Part shown: piece by piece, positions 41,607 to 51,939 of the stretch
How positions within the stretch are numbered: position 1 is the stretch's first letter
Layout of the letters: each line of letters begins with the position of its first letter
Assembly (NCBI GenBank): GCA_037355855.1
Contig: CM074762.1
Coordinates: 5,456,001-5,520,000, forward strand
Reading direction: 5' to 3'
DNA: 64,000 nt
Origin: Pseudo-nitzschia pungens
Lineage: Eukaryota; Bacillariophyta; Bacillariophyceae; Bacillariales; Bacillariaceae
Notes under the pieces: model-generated
Told to the model about the DNA's origin: nothing
The model's input: the letters and a program-made list of their open reading frames with translations, nothing else
Database searches by the model: none
Position numbers and translations under genes: made by a program

Positions 41607-41947
41607 CGATGACGGAAATGGAAACGGTCTCGTTTCCCTCGCTCCGGGGTTCGTCGCATTGCCACCGCGGGCAAAATCGGTCGGTCGCAAAAGTTACAGA
41701 AAAGGAAAAACAAACCAAACATCGGAACCGGAATGCCAACACCGCGCCGCGCCGACCCTTTGGCATTCTTTGGCTCCTCCGGTCCCGTCATTCCGGATTG
41801 CAATTCTATGGAAGCAGCGGATTCGTGATGTTGTAAATAATAATAAATAATATATATAATATAATATAATACAATCATCTTATACGTACGTGTACACGTT
41901 TCTGGACAGCTATTGTTATAAAAGTACTACGAATTACAACTCCGTTA
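41607..41947. other. Convergent intergenic spacer
   Basis: Holds the 3' UTRs of the two convergent secreted-protein genes. The AT run AATAATATATATAATATAATATAATACAAT near 41,845-41,875 is described only by position and could contain polyadenylation signals. No gene is seen. Confidence 0.55.
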
Positions 41948-43528
41948 TTACCGTGCGGCGGCTACCGCAAGAAGGAGAGCCCACACCGGAGACGCAAGGG
42001 ATCCCAAAATCACACTGCTGCTGCTGCGTTCCGGACCCATCGGCGCGCTTCTTGAAATCGAAACGGCCGAATCTCGCTCGGGATCGTCCCAGACCGTCGC
42101 ATCGGACTCCCCGCCGTTGTCCGTGGAATTGGAATCGGAATCCGAATCGGAATCGAATCCGTCCGCGTCCCAATCCCAGTCGTCCGGATCGAGCGGCACC
42201 GGTGGCGGTTCGAGGTCGAGGTCGGGTTCGATTTCGACTTCGACTTCGAGTTCGTGGGTGTTGGTGGGATCGAAAAGGGTTCCCGGCGCCGGGGACGTCC
42301 GGGCCACGCACGTCGCCGCCCCCCGCGATTCCGCCCCGGCCCTGGTCGGGAGCCACCCCCCGACGTCGGCCGCTTTCCCGCTCCGATCCAGACCCAGCAG
42401 GTCTTCCACCACCGCATCGATCGTGTGCCGGAGGGTCCACGCGGCGGCCCGGTTGCGGTTCGAGCTGCCGGTGGTCGACGACGAAGAAGAAAAGAGATCG
42501 GCTTCGGCGGCCTCCAATCCGGCGCAAATGACGACCCTCACCGGTTCGGGCAAGGCGGAGCCCGGCGAGGACGTCGATGCCAAGAGGGAATTCAGAACGG
42601 ACCAGTACATGACCACGCATAGCTCGATGTACGACTTGTCATAGAGACCTCCCCCGCTGGCAATGGTGGTCCTCAGCAGGTCCACCACGGCCTGGAACGA
42701 CGACGACGACGACGACGACGAATCATCTTCCGTCGTCGAAAGGGACAGTTCCGGGGGGGGAAAGGACCGGGGCTCGGGGACGGCCCGGATGGAGGCAATC
42801 TGCACGTCAAAGTCACCCTCCTGGAACAAGACGTAGACGCTCAGGTCGTTGATTCTCGACGGATTCAGCTGGCAGTTGTTGTTGCAGACGAATCCGAAAC
42901 GCGTCCCGCGGGCAAAGGATTCGAGGGGCATGTACACGCTCGTCCAGCCGGCTTTGCCATCGCCGCTGCTGCCGCTGATCAGGGGCACCGCCAGGGCCGC
43001 CGAAAAGTCGTAGTAGCTCGTGGCGTCCCCGAACTGCAGGTGGAGCCCGGTGGGAGCGGCGGGCTGCGATCGGGAGGAATCCGAATCGTCGCGGGCGTAG
43101 GCATCCGCCCGGAGGGTCACCACCACACCGGCGTAATCGGTCAGGTCCAGATCGATCCGGCGACGGACCGAGGAGAATCCTCCGCCGTCCAGGTTGATGG
43201 TTCCCGTGAATTCCAGCACCTCGAACGGTGCCTCTCGCGCGTCGTTGTTCTCGTCATCGTCTTCCATTGCCACGAATTCCATGCCCCCCGAGGACTTTCC
43301 TCCCATGACGCCGTCGACCTGGACGTACCACGCGTCTCGGTCCCATCCGGTGCCGAACGGGGTGCTGCCGTCGATGTAGAGGACGCCGTCGTCGCCCAGA
43401 ACCGCCGCGTCACCGGCGGTTCGTCGGTGGGCGCGAACGAGCGACAGCGGGAGAACGACGACCAGGACGGCAATCAGTGATGTCGCGCAGAAAAGGGCGC
43501 TCCGAGGGAAGGATTTTTTAGTCGTCAT
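41948..43528 (-). CDS. Secreted CIA30-domain (galactose-binding-like) protein
   Basis: I start at ATG 43,528 (the frame opens earlier only with GTG); the product is 526 aa. MTTKKSFPRS then ALFCATSLIAVLVVVLPLSL is a signal peptide. Residues about 60-255 match the CIA30 fold (PF08547): VQVDGVMGGKSSGGMEF, FTGTINLDGGGFSSVRRRID, DYAGVVVTLRADAYA, W..VYMPLESFARG and FDVQIASI. The family is named for the mitochondrial complex I assembly factor NDUFAF1, but signal-peptide-bearing versions like this are probably carbohydrate- or surface-associated. A Ser tract (SSSSSSSS) separates it from a helical region with YDKSYIELCVVMYWSVLNSL. Near the C-terminus an acidic stretch (DPDDWDWDADGFDSDSDSD) precedes a hydrophobic end (VILGSLASPVWALLLAVAAA) that could be a GPI signal or membrane anchor. 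Gene is convergent with the silaffin-like gene. Confidence 0.8.
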   Translation of the reverse strand: MTTKKSFPRSALFCATSLIAVLVVVLPLSLVRAHRRTAGDAAVLGDDGVLYIDGSTPFGTGWDRDAWYVQVDGVMGGKSSGGMEFVAMEDDDENNDAREAPFEVLEFTGTINLDGGGFSSVRRRIDLDLTDYAGVVVTLRADAYARDDSDSSRSQPAAPTGLHLQFGDATSYYDFSAALAVPLISGSSGDGKAGWTSVYMPLESFARGTRFGFVCNNNCQLNPSRINDLSVYVLFQEGDFDVQIASIRAVPEPRSFPPPELSLSTTEDDSSSSSSSSFQAVVDLLRTTIASGGGLYDKSYIELCVVMYWSVLNSLLASTSSPGSALPEPVRVVICAGLEAAEADLFSSSSSTTGSSNRNRAAAWTLRHTIDAVVEDLLGLDRSGKAADVGGWLPTRAGAESRGAATCVARTSPAPGTLFDPTNTHELEVEVEIEPDLDLEPPPVPLDPDDWDWDADGFDSDSDSDSNSTDNGGESDATVWDDPERDSAVSISRSAPMGPERSSSSVILGSLASPVWALLLAVAAAR

Positions 43529-44431
43529 CGCGATGGGATCAATCAATCGATCGGACGGGCGCACGCTGGGGTAGGTGCTTTCAAAACAGTGTCAAACGCT
43601 GTATGCAGCAAGGTAGTTACCGATCTGTCTTTGATTATGTTTCCTTCCGAATGCTCTCATTTCCGGGGAAAAAGAAAAAATAATTCGGTATTGGACTAGC
43701 TTATGATACGTAGGAAGTGGTGCATTTTTTCTGATTGCTTTTTGATCGGCGATGTCGGATGGATGCTGTTGTGTGAATGAGTGAGTCAGTCAGTTTTTTT
43801 TTTAAATCTTAAAAATACCGTGCACCTAAGATTACACGTACTTTTGTACAAATACCGGTATGTTTTGTGTTGTCTGTTGTTTCATGCACAACATAAGATA
43901 CTAACCATATTACCGTACGGTAAGATCTTATGTCAGTAAGATACCGTACGGTAGTGAACTCAAAACAAATAATAATAATATCGCGCGCGTCGTGCGACTT
44001 GTCGCCACAGCGTTTATGGAACGATTGGGTCCCTCCATTCTTCCCAGCAGCCGTGTCTAAATTTTCGGTTCGTACGTTATGAAGACAAATCAATCTACTA
44101 CTATCATCTTTCAAAATCGATCAGTTGAAGCTCGCCAGAACAAAAAGGAAGCGTTTCTGGGCACCCCTCAGATATCGTCATCGTTCATCGTTTCCTGCCG
44201 AACGGTATCCATAGTGCAAGTACTGCTCTTCCTCTTCTTATCGAACGTTGACCTCGTTCGGTCGATTGATGATTCATTCATTCTCTAGAGTGGATGTTAT
44301 GGTCTTGGCTGATACTAGTACATTGTGTTTTTGAGAAAACGAGGAAGGAATTTCGAAGCAAACCATATACCCCAAGGCTGTCAGCGATCCAACCCAACCC
44401 AAACCAACCCAATATTTTCTGGAGTTAGAGC
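43529..44431. other. Divergent intergenic region
   Basis: Lies between the divergent starts of the CIA30 gene and the RNase H1 gene. Contains a T-run near 43,795-43,803, GTACGGTA words around 43,915-43,960 and AACCCAACCCAAACCAACCC just before the RNase H1 start. No gene is seen. Confidence 0.6.
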
Positions 44432-46420
44432 ATGAACGGACGCTCCCGCAGGATCAAACGAACGATCATTGCAAGCGCCCTGTTTTTTGTTGCCGTCCAA
44501 ATTGTCACCGGCGTTCGGGCCATGATGCTGAGGAGTGGTTTGTCCTTTTGTTCCAAGACTACAATACCATTCACAAAATCCGGTTTGATCCGAAGACAAC
44601 GGCCATCCATTCTCTTCCTCCAGACACCGGACGCAACAACAAACCAACTCTGGAGCAACAATTCTAGCCGCCGCCGGACATTTGCCAATCGCGTGCGCAG
44701 CAGCACCCAAACCAACGCCACAGCGATTGCCGTCTCGCCCAAAACCAACTCCCGGCAGCGGCAACGACAACGAAACACGAACCGGAATCTTTCTTCCGCT
44801 GCTCGGTCCCCGATCGCGGCTTCCTCCGAAGCCAAATCCAAATCCAAAACGAAACAACCAAGAGCAAACATCAAAAAGATCGCCATGCCAAAACGAAAGG
44901 GCGGCGGCAAGACCAAGTTCTACGCCGTCGCGAGGGGACGAACCCCGGGAATCTATTCGTCGTGGGACGAGTGCCAGGCCCAGGTCAAGGGATACCCGAA
45001 CGTCAAGTTCAAGAGTTTTGCCACGATCGAGGAGGCCGAGTCCTACCTCGCCAACAACAACTCGCCAGCACCCACACAATCCTCCGCCTCGGCAAATGCA
45101 GCAACCACAACGCTTTCGTCGTCGTCCGGGAGTGGCAACAGCAACAACAACAACAACAACAACAACACTACCGGGGTCGATGCGGCCTTTTCGAAAACGG
45201 AATCATCGGGGAATTCGATCGAGAGCGGAAACAAGAAGCAGCGCATCGATGCCGACCAACATCGACCCCTTCCGAGAACTCTCTCCGGCCGCAAAGCCGC
45301 GGCCAGCATTTTGTCGAACCACTCCCTGCTGCTCTGGAGCTCCCTCCACAACGAGGACTCGCCCGAGTACGTCCCGAGGGGGTCCTTTGCGCGGTACGTC
45401 GAGCGCAACATGGAACGACCCGAGGTCCGAACCAATCCGGTCTGGAAGAAGCACGTGGAGGACGAGATCGACGAGATGCTCGCGGAGTTGACCAAATCCC
45501 AATCGATTGGTACTAGTACCCACGCTATCAACTGGAACCGCGTGCCGCTGATTGCCCTTCCCATGGATGAACGTGAGCAGGAACGCAAACTCGAAAACGA
45601 AGAAAAGTCCGAGGGGGACGATATCGATACCGGGACCACCTCCAAAGACAGCGACGAGACGGTAGCAGACGATGACAACGGCACCGACGACACCGACAAT
45701 CCTCCCCAGCCCCTGCCGCACAAGCTCTTTTACCACGTCATGTTCGACGGCGGATCGCGCGGAAATCCCCACGGACACGCCGGATCCGGGACCCACGTCG
45801 TCGCCCGGTCGTTCTACCATGATAACAACGACAAGGACGGCAACCAAACGAAATCCAAAAAGGAGATCATCGCCCAGGACAAGACCAACATTCGGACGTA
45901 TCTCGGACGGGGACAGCTGACCAATAACCAGGCCGAATACCAGGGCCTCGTGACCGGATTGAAACACGTCCGAAAGGCCCTCCAAACGGCTGTGTCCGCC
46001 CAGCGATCGGCGTCGGCGTCTTCCTCCGGACCGCTGCGATCCGTCACGCTGCTCATCCAGGGAGACTCCGACCTGATCATAAAGCAAATGAACGGCGTGT
46101 ATTCCTGCAAGAGTCCCAAGCTCCGGTCCTACCACCAGGAGGCAATGGAGTTGGCTCGGTGCATCCGAGAAGATTGCGCAAAATTTGGGTTGGGGTTGGA
46201 CGTCACCTTCGAACACGTGTACCGAACCGACAACAAGATCGCCGACGCGCTCGCCAACGAGGCCATGGATGCGCAGAGGAGTTGGACGACTACCGCGACG
46301 GTCGGGACTCCTCCGACGGCACCGAAGAAGAAGAGGACGAACAACAACAGCAGCAGCAGCAAGAAAACGAAAAAGGGATCCAAGAGCGACGCCGGTGACG
46401 ACGTTGCGCTCGAGGTGTAG
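44432..46420 (+). CDS. Ribonuclease H1 with N-terminal hybrid-binding domain
   Basis: This 662-aa single-exon ORF starts at ATG 44,432. RNase H1 cleaves RNA in RNA-DNA hybrids. Residues about 162-207 are the hybrid-binding domain (FYAVARGRTPGIYSSWDEC, then GYPNVKFKSFATIEEAESYL). Residues 431-613 are the catalytic domain: FDGGSRGNP (Asp438), NNQAEYQGL (Glu501), QGDSDLIIKQMNG (Asp544) and NKIADALANEAMD (Asp604), so all four carboxylates are present. The domains are separated by a 220-residue linker with poly-Asn and acidic stretches. The N-terminus (residues 11-30, hydrophobic IIASALFFVAVQIVTG) looks like a signal sequence, suggesting organellar import; an internal ATG at residue 152, directly before the hybrid-binding domain, could yield a nuclear form, as RNase H1 does in animals. 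That dual use is inference. Confidence 0.95.
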   Translation: MNGRSRRIKRTIIASALFFVAVQIVTGVRAMMLRSGLSFCSKTTIPFTKSGLIRRQRPSILFLQTPDATTNQLWSNNSSRRRTFANRVRSSTQTNATAIAVSPKTNSRQRQRQRNTNRNLSSAARSPIAASSEAKSKSKTKQPRANIKKIAMPKRKGGGKTKFYAVARGRTPGIYSSWDECQAQVKGYPNVKFKSFATIEEAESYLANNNSPAPTQSSASANAATTTLSSSSGSGNSNNNNNNNNTTGVDAAFSKTESSGNSIESGNKKQRIDADQHRPLPRTLSGRKAAASILSNHSLLLWSSLHNEDSPEYVPRGSFARYVERNMERPEVRTNPVWKKHVEDEIDEMLAELTKSQSIGTSTHAINWNRVPLIALPMDEREQERKLENEEKSEGDDIDTGTTSKDSDETVADDDNGTDDTDNPPQPLPHKLFYHVMFDGGSRGNPHGHAGSGTHVVARSFYHDNNDKDGNQTKSKKEIIAQDKTNIRTYLGRGQLTNNQAEYQGLVTGLKHVRKALQTAVSAQRSASASSSGPLRSVTLLIQGDSDLIIKQMNGVYSCKSPKLRSYHQEAMELARCIREDCAKFGLGLDVTFEHVYRTDNKIADALANEAMDAQRSWTTTATVGTPPTAPKKKRTNNNSSSSKKTKKGSKSDAGDDVALEV

Positions 46421-48016
46421 GCCCCGTATTGTTTCCTGTCAGGGTGGTTGGGGGTTGTCTGCTTGTGTAGATTACAGAGCATTTCACAATTTGGCCAATT
46501 GTACAAATAGGCTTGTACAGGTAGTATTGAACAGAGCTAATATTAATGTAATGCAGTATTATTATATTACATATTACATTCTTAATAATAGAATAAAAAT
46601 ATTAATATCATACTACGAATGTTTACTGTATCCAAAGTTACTAGTATGTTACCCCCCAACTGCTACGTGGAAGACAGAAGTCACTACCTGCTGTCCTCCA
46701 GCGACAGATTCATTGAGATCTCCCGGTGCTCTCCTGCTATCATACCCACCAATGTCCTACTATCATTGGTACCTAGTACCAGCAAAGACAACCTGCAGAA
46801 TCGCACAAGCACTTAACTTTTTAGACGTTAGCATACTCCTCATAGTTACTATCTTGGGTGTATAGTATTATCAGGATCTGTTCAAAATTCCTAGAGGAGG
46901 ACACCATAGTAGTAACAAAAGATTGGTTACACTGCAAAGACATCAAGAAAAATTTGCTTTGTGCTTTTTTTTTTCTTTGCTGACAATCACCCCTAGCATT
47001 GTACTGAGAAGAAAATGCAGGAGGATATTCTATGCATCTTAGTCTTCCATTGGGGTTTCACCAGAACCCTTTGATACTAGTGAAAACTAATTTTGCACCA
47101 GGAACATATGACAATCTCAAGGTTTAGTAATGGAACAAGAAGTAGATTAGGTTGAACATAGAAAAACAATTGGAGGTTTGATGGTTAAAGTTGAAGACTG
47201 CAAAATTTGTTCCCACCCAACTAGTATGACATGCAAAGCATGAAAGTGAATCTTGAAGTCCAACATTGGGGTTCAAACTGTGAACCTCTACATTTTAGCT
47301 TCAGCCAAAAAATGAGATTTTTAAGCTTCCAGATTGGAGATGTTATGGGAAATGTGTAGGTTGTAGTTACGGTTTCCATCAGATTCAACTTTGCACCTTC
47401 AAGAAAAGAAATTATTTCTTTATGACAATTCTCTGGAACTTCTGTGTGAAAAAATGAAGCATCTGCTCTTACTCCACTGGAAAAATAATAAGAAAAGGGA
47501 CGCTTGACTTTTGGAAGCCTTCTCATGTTTCGACCCCAAATGTACCAAAACACACCAACTGTTGAAAAATTTCCTCACCTCTCTCCATATTACAGCTTTC
47601 ATCTGTTTTTGATTTGTGCTGACAATAAAAAACATTGCATGATGCCAATATAACAACTGTACCAATTGGTGGGTATCATGTTTGAGCAATCCCTGTTTTC
47701 CAATTTTCACAATCCCAAAAACTGAGAAATGTGGATATGATGCTTTAGGAAGAAGAAGTACTGGTAGGGCTATTCATCACTCATTAACTCTCCTGCTAGA
47801 GAAAACTGTTACAGCATCATCCATAGCTTGCTTGTACCAAGAATCTCTCTACTTGTTAGAACTAACTTGAATGTAAGAAAACTCAAGTCATGCATTGGGT
47901 CTAAAATACAATTAATACAATCAATAGTTGCATGCTGAGTAAAAAAGTAGATGCACATTGATGCTTGGAGTGAGCAACTGGCTTTACAGGGAAGACAACT
48001 GTCGCAATAAGCAAAA
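46421..48016. other. AT-rich intergenic region with possible decayed coding sequence
   Basis: Immediately downstream is RNase H1 3' UTR. Between 47,221 and 47,710 two overlapping minus-strand frames (no proper ATG at their openings) read like one protein split by a frameshift (HHAMFFIVSTNQKQM.. then PFSYYFSSGVRADASFF). This suggests a decayed transposon or gene, but no family is recognised. Confidence 0.4.
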
Positions 48017-48090
48017 TACTCTCGGTGGGGATCGAACCCACGACCTTGGGTTTATTAGACCCACGCTCTAACCAGCTGAGCTACGAAAGC
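48017..48090 (-). tRNA. tRNA-Ile (anticodon AAT)
   Basis: On the minus strand a full cloverleaf can be drawn. The acceptor 5' strand GCTTTCG pairs with CGAGAGT (two G-U pairs), the D arm is GCTCAGCTGGTTAGAGC, and the anticodon stem TGGGT/ACCCA bounds the loop CTAATAA (anticodon AAT at 34-36). The T arm is GTGGGTTCGATCCCCAC. Length is 74 nt with discriminator A; no intron and no encoded CCA. The internal A and B box promoters are intact. Confidence 0.93.
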
Positions 48091-48170
48091 TTTCGGTATG
48101 TTGGTGCATGTCATCGAAGGTTCAAAAACCCACGACGTGTATTCACCTTACGACAAAACAGTTCGAGAGC

Positions 48171-48242
48171 GGTCCACTCCGGGAATCGAACCCGGGACCT
48201 CTTCCACCCTAAGGAAGAATCATGCCCCTAGACCAAGTGGAC
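48171..48242 (-). tRNA. tRNA-Pro (anticodon AGG)
   Basis: A complete 72-nt cloverleaf on the minus strand. The acceptor GTCCACT pairs perfectly with AGTGGAC, the D arm starts GGTCTAGGGGCATGATT, and the anticodon stem CTTCC/GGAAG bounds the loop TTAGGGT (anticodon AGG). The T arm is CCGGGTTCGATTCCCGG, with discriminator C. It lies 80 bp upstream of the tRNA-Ile on the same strand. Confidence 0.93.
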
Positions 48243-50148
48243 TTCGCTGATGGACAGATACCAATCAAAAATTATCAAGTTGCAACTTTTCTCAGAAGTC
48301 AACAACAGTTTACTTTGCCGATGTAATTAAAATGAAACGTTGTGGTTATGATTCCGAGGCCACAACTAGCAACGCCTCGATCCATGCCGTTGTGTATCCG
48401 GCCGAATGTGCTGTGATAGGCATGATGCGGTGGGTTGATTAGCCTGAAGAACAAAGTCCATTATTTAGGCATGCTAAAACTCCTTTTAGGCGTGCTTGGA
48501 ACGACTGACTGTTTCCCTTTATCTCTTTCTTCTACCTACCTAAAAAGAGTTCGTCCGGTGCCGCACGGTGCCCAACTGCGGGAAGTATGATGGTTCCTCC
48601 CCTACCTGCTGCGATGTGCTACTTTTCTATTCTAGCGACGCGGGCAAAGCCATTGCCGCAAGCCTTGTATCATGCCTTCGACAGCCTAGTAGTACGTTCC
48701 GTCGTGGTCACGATGGATTGATAGTTTGATTCGTTCCCCAGGAAACTCCCGCGCTTCCCATCGGATACTGTCGGCGATGGGATTCATTCATACGAGACGA
48801 AAGTAGCTCCTCCGGACGCCTTTCTCGAGAGTAATCGCAGGATATTCTTGTCTTTCTCGCCCGAATGACTGACTGACTGGCTGACTGACTGGCTGACTGA
48901 CTGAATCGCTTTGGTGGTTTTGGAACGATTTATTCCTTCTGATCGATTGATTGTGGGCGATCATTCATTCATCGATGGGTTTCATGTTTCACTGGAAGTC
49001 CGCACATATGCATTCGAAGCGAATTCGTGTCGTCAAGTCGCCAGGCAATTACAAAATCTTACTCCGGTATCGTTTCTGAATCATCGTTTCCCGCTACCGG
49101 TACGAACCGACAATAAATTCGAAGTAGTAATACCGTCTCGAAGGAACGATCAACGAGAATTGTTGGTTGCGCGGAACACTCATTACCAGATGTACCATAC
49201 GGTAAGGTTACGGTACAAATACAACTAAGGTCTTACTTTTACGTCTAGCGGCATATGTATTATTAAAAAAAAATGTTTTCCATGGCGTTTTCTTTACGGA
49301 ACATGAGGAATTTAGAAGGAACCTTACTGTACCGTACGGTATTACTACTAGTATGAAGTATTTCATGTATGCAGAACCCCTAACGAACGATTGAATCATC
49401 CCACGATCTGGCGTAAGCGGATCACTACAAGGCCGCTCTCCTCGTCAGTACGATTCAATTATTATAGCCCTCTTCATACTTCAAAATCACTTGGCGGATT
49501 TGAATGGTACGTACCGTTAGTATTTTTTTCTAGGGTGGGTGGAGATCTACCATGACCCGTCCGAATTGCGTGATTAAATTCCTGCTTGAGGTATCACAAT
49601 GCGATCGTGCAAACTATGTAAGAGAACCAAAAGATCGCGGAGTCGGATCCCCGATAATCCCCAAGGAGCTGTTATCTGCCCCACAACCGCTTGTTCGGAA
49701 GGTGAAATTGCAAATTGCATAGCAAAGTAACCGTACCGTAACTTATGTACAAGTGGGGTTTCGTACTCGTAACAGTAAGACTTTACAACTTTATCGTACC
49801 GGTATCGTAGGTCTTACGACGTTGTAGAATGGGTTCACGTCCCGGGACCTTTTGTGATTGACATGTTTTTAGTATTGCGAAGCAAATTACGAAGTATTAT
49901 TTTTTTTTTTGAGATCCTTCTTCTTGCATCACAAACACCATAAGTCATAAAAAATAATTCAACAAAGGTACAAAAGAACGAACCAAAATCGGTTGTCACC
50001 CCGCACCAGACCTACTAACGAACAAGCAGGAATACATCTCACTACCACATTCATATTACTCCGATACTCAACACCCAACTTCCAGACTCTGACAAATAAA
50101 TAATTCAAATACTGCAAAAGTACAAGCACAGAAACACTCAACTCTCCG
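48243..50148. other. Intergenic region
   Basis: Includes a (GACT)n/(GGCT) repeat at 48,866-48,903, (ATTC)n near 48,960, and several GTACCGTACGG and AAGGTTAC words. Upstream of 50,149 is AT-rich probable 5' UTR and promoter of the Cys-rich gene. A 105-codon ORF at 48,911-49,228 opens with a non-ATG-like context and shows no features. No gene is supported. Confidence 0.55.
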
Positions 50149-51939
50149 ATGACGATCCGCCGCAATCATCTCCTCCTCGTGGCGCTTCTGTGTGCCACTG
50201 CCTCCCTGCTTCCAAACGTCAACGCGGAAACCTGCATGACCAACGGGGACTGTCCGGACGAAAATTACTGCAATGCCCTCGGCGAATGCCTCTTGATCGG
50301 CTCCTGCGACGGCCTCGCCGATTGCAACGATCCATCCAACTCGCCGTACCCAATCGCGCTCTGCAACGGCTTGCTCGAGTGCCGGGAAGGCACCTGTTCC
50401 ATGAACTGCGACGAGGTCCCTCCCGACGAAATCCCTTTCAACGTAGGTGTGGGCGCTGCTTGCGACGAAACCACCCTCTGCACCGCCCCTGACACCTACT
50501 GCTCGTCCGACGGAACCTGCAAGGGCATTGGGTCGTGCGCAGCGGTCGAGGACTGCAGGCTCGACTCCAACAAGGGCTATCCGATCGCGGCCTGTTTCGG
50601 GACCATGGAGTGTCGGGAAGGAACATGCGCCATGAACTGCACCGCTTCCGACGCCAAGGACCCCGACGCCGAGGGCCCCGAACCCAAGGGCACCTGCGCC
50701 TCCACCTCGGACTGCGACACCATCGCCGGCGAGTACTGCTCGGTCGAGGGGGTCTGTCGGGAGGCCGGAACGTGCACCTCCGTGGAGGACTGCGGCAACA
50801 GGGACAACATGTACGCAATGATTACTTGCGTCGGAACGAATACCTGCAAGGACGAAATGTGCGGGATTATCTGCGACGGAGAGGAGGTCCCCCCACCAAC
50901 CTGCGCCTCCTCTGCGGACTGTCCCCGCGAAGACAGCTACTGTGCGTCCGACAATGTTTGCCGGGAGGCCGGATCCTGCAACGTCCTGGAAGATTGCGAC
51001 AACATGGACAACATTTACCCCGTTGCGCTCTGCTTCGGATCCACGACGTGCGAGAACAATATCTGTGGCATGGTCTGCGACGGCGGCAGCGATGCCATCG
51101 GCGGCTGCACTGCTTCGAGCGACTGTGAGAGCCGCATGGACGAGTACTGCGATTCGGACGGGATCTGCCGGCGGCCCGGAACCTGCTCCACCGCAGAGGA
51201 CTGCCGCAATCCCGAGAATTCCGTCATGATGGCCGCCTGCGTTGGAACCGTCACCTGCGATGGCAACCAGTGTGGCAAGATCTGCGATGGAGAAGATGTC
51301 ATTCCCGATCCATTTCCGGGGGCACCCGTCGACCCCGTGTTGGTCCTCGAGACGTCCTGCACCACCGACGCCGACTGCATGGAGATTCTGCCCGTGAAGC
51401 GCGCCGCGGCCGAACCCAAGCACTATTGCTCCCGGGGAACCTGCCGGGCCTTTGGGAGCTGCGCGGACGATTCGGACTGCCACAATCCCGCCAATCTCTT
51501 GATCCACGACAAGCGCTGCGCCGGATACCTCACGTGCCTGGGAGAGGGCGTCTGCGACCGAATCTGTGGGCAGGAATGCAAGAACGGCGCCCAGCCGTTT
51601 GGGTGCTCGGGCAATCCCTGTGACTCGGATGCGGCGGGAGAAGGCAACGAATGGTGCCCCGGGGCCGTCTCGTGCGCGGCCAACTTCTGCGACGGGGAGT
51701 GCGGGGCGATGTATTTCGACGCGGCCGGTGCCGTGCTCGAGAACTGTGGCGGCAGCGGCAGCAGCGACGGCGGCAGGGGTGCCGGTCCCGATGCTGGTAC
51801 CGGTGGTGACGATTCCCGGGACGGCGGCCCGGTGTCCGCTGCCGGAAGCGGAAGCGGCGGTGCCGCAATCACGGCGGCAACGGCGGTGTCCCTTGTTCTC
51901 TCGGGAGTTGTGATCCAGGCGATGGTGTTGTGTAACTAA
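50149..51939 (+). CDS. Cys-rich tandem-repeat surface protein, likely GPI-anchored
   Basis: This 596-aa single-exon ORF begins with ATG 50,149 and a signal peptide (LLLVALLCATASLLPNVNA). It then has six homologous modules of about 64 residues, each roughly C-x5-DC-x6-YC-x4-C-x4-(S/T)C-x4-DC-x14-C-x5-C-x4-C-x3-C, for example GSCDGLADC..YPIALCNG..CREGTCSMNCD. A seventh, divergent module has GCSGNPCDSD and EWCPGAVSC. Ten conserved Cys per module imply five disulfides. A Gly/Ser-rich linker leads to a hydrophobic C-terminus (ITAATAVSLVLSGVVIQAMV) of the kind replaced by a GPI anchor. The module resembles none I can name with certainty; it recalls secreted dickkopf/EB-type Cys patterns. A surface or cell-wall role is inferred. 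The long antisense ORF across it is a shadow. Confidence 0.8.
   Translation: MTIRRNHLLLVALLCATASLLPNVNAETCMTNGDCPDENYCNALGECLLIGSCDGLADCNDPSNSPYPIALCNGLLECREGTCSMNCDEVPPDEIPFNVGVGAACDETTLCTAPDTYCSSDGTCKGIGSCAAVEDCRLDSNKGYPIAACFGTMECREGTCAMNCTASDAKDPDAEGPEPKGTCASTSDCDTIAGEYCSVEGVCREAGTCTSVEDCGNRDNMYAMITCVGTNTCKDEMCGIICDGEEVPPPTCASSADCPREDSYCASDNVCREAGSCNVLEDCDNMDNIYPVALCFGSTTCENNICGMVCDGGSDAIGGCTASSDCESRMDEYCDSDGICRRPGTCSTAEDCRNPENSVMMAACVGTVTCDGNQCGKICDGEDVIPDPFPGAPVDPVLVLETSCTTDADCMEILPVKRAAAEPKHYCSRGTCRAFGSCADDSDCHNPANLLIHDKRCAGYLTCLGEGVCDRICGQECKNGAQPFGCSGNPCDSDAAGEGNEWCPGAVSCAANFCDGECGAMYFDAAGAVLENCGGSGSSDGGRGAGPDAGTGGDDSRDGGPVSAAGSGSGGAAITAATAVSLVLSGVVIQAMVLCN

Noticed and set aside
48025..48231. 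68-codon ORF (GIEPTTLGLL..)
   Set aside because: This sequence is a well-known artefact of translating the complement of tRNA genes; it overlaps the tRNA-Ile and tRNA-Pro exactly.
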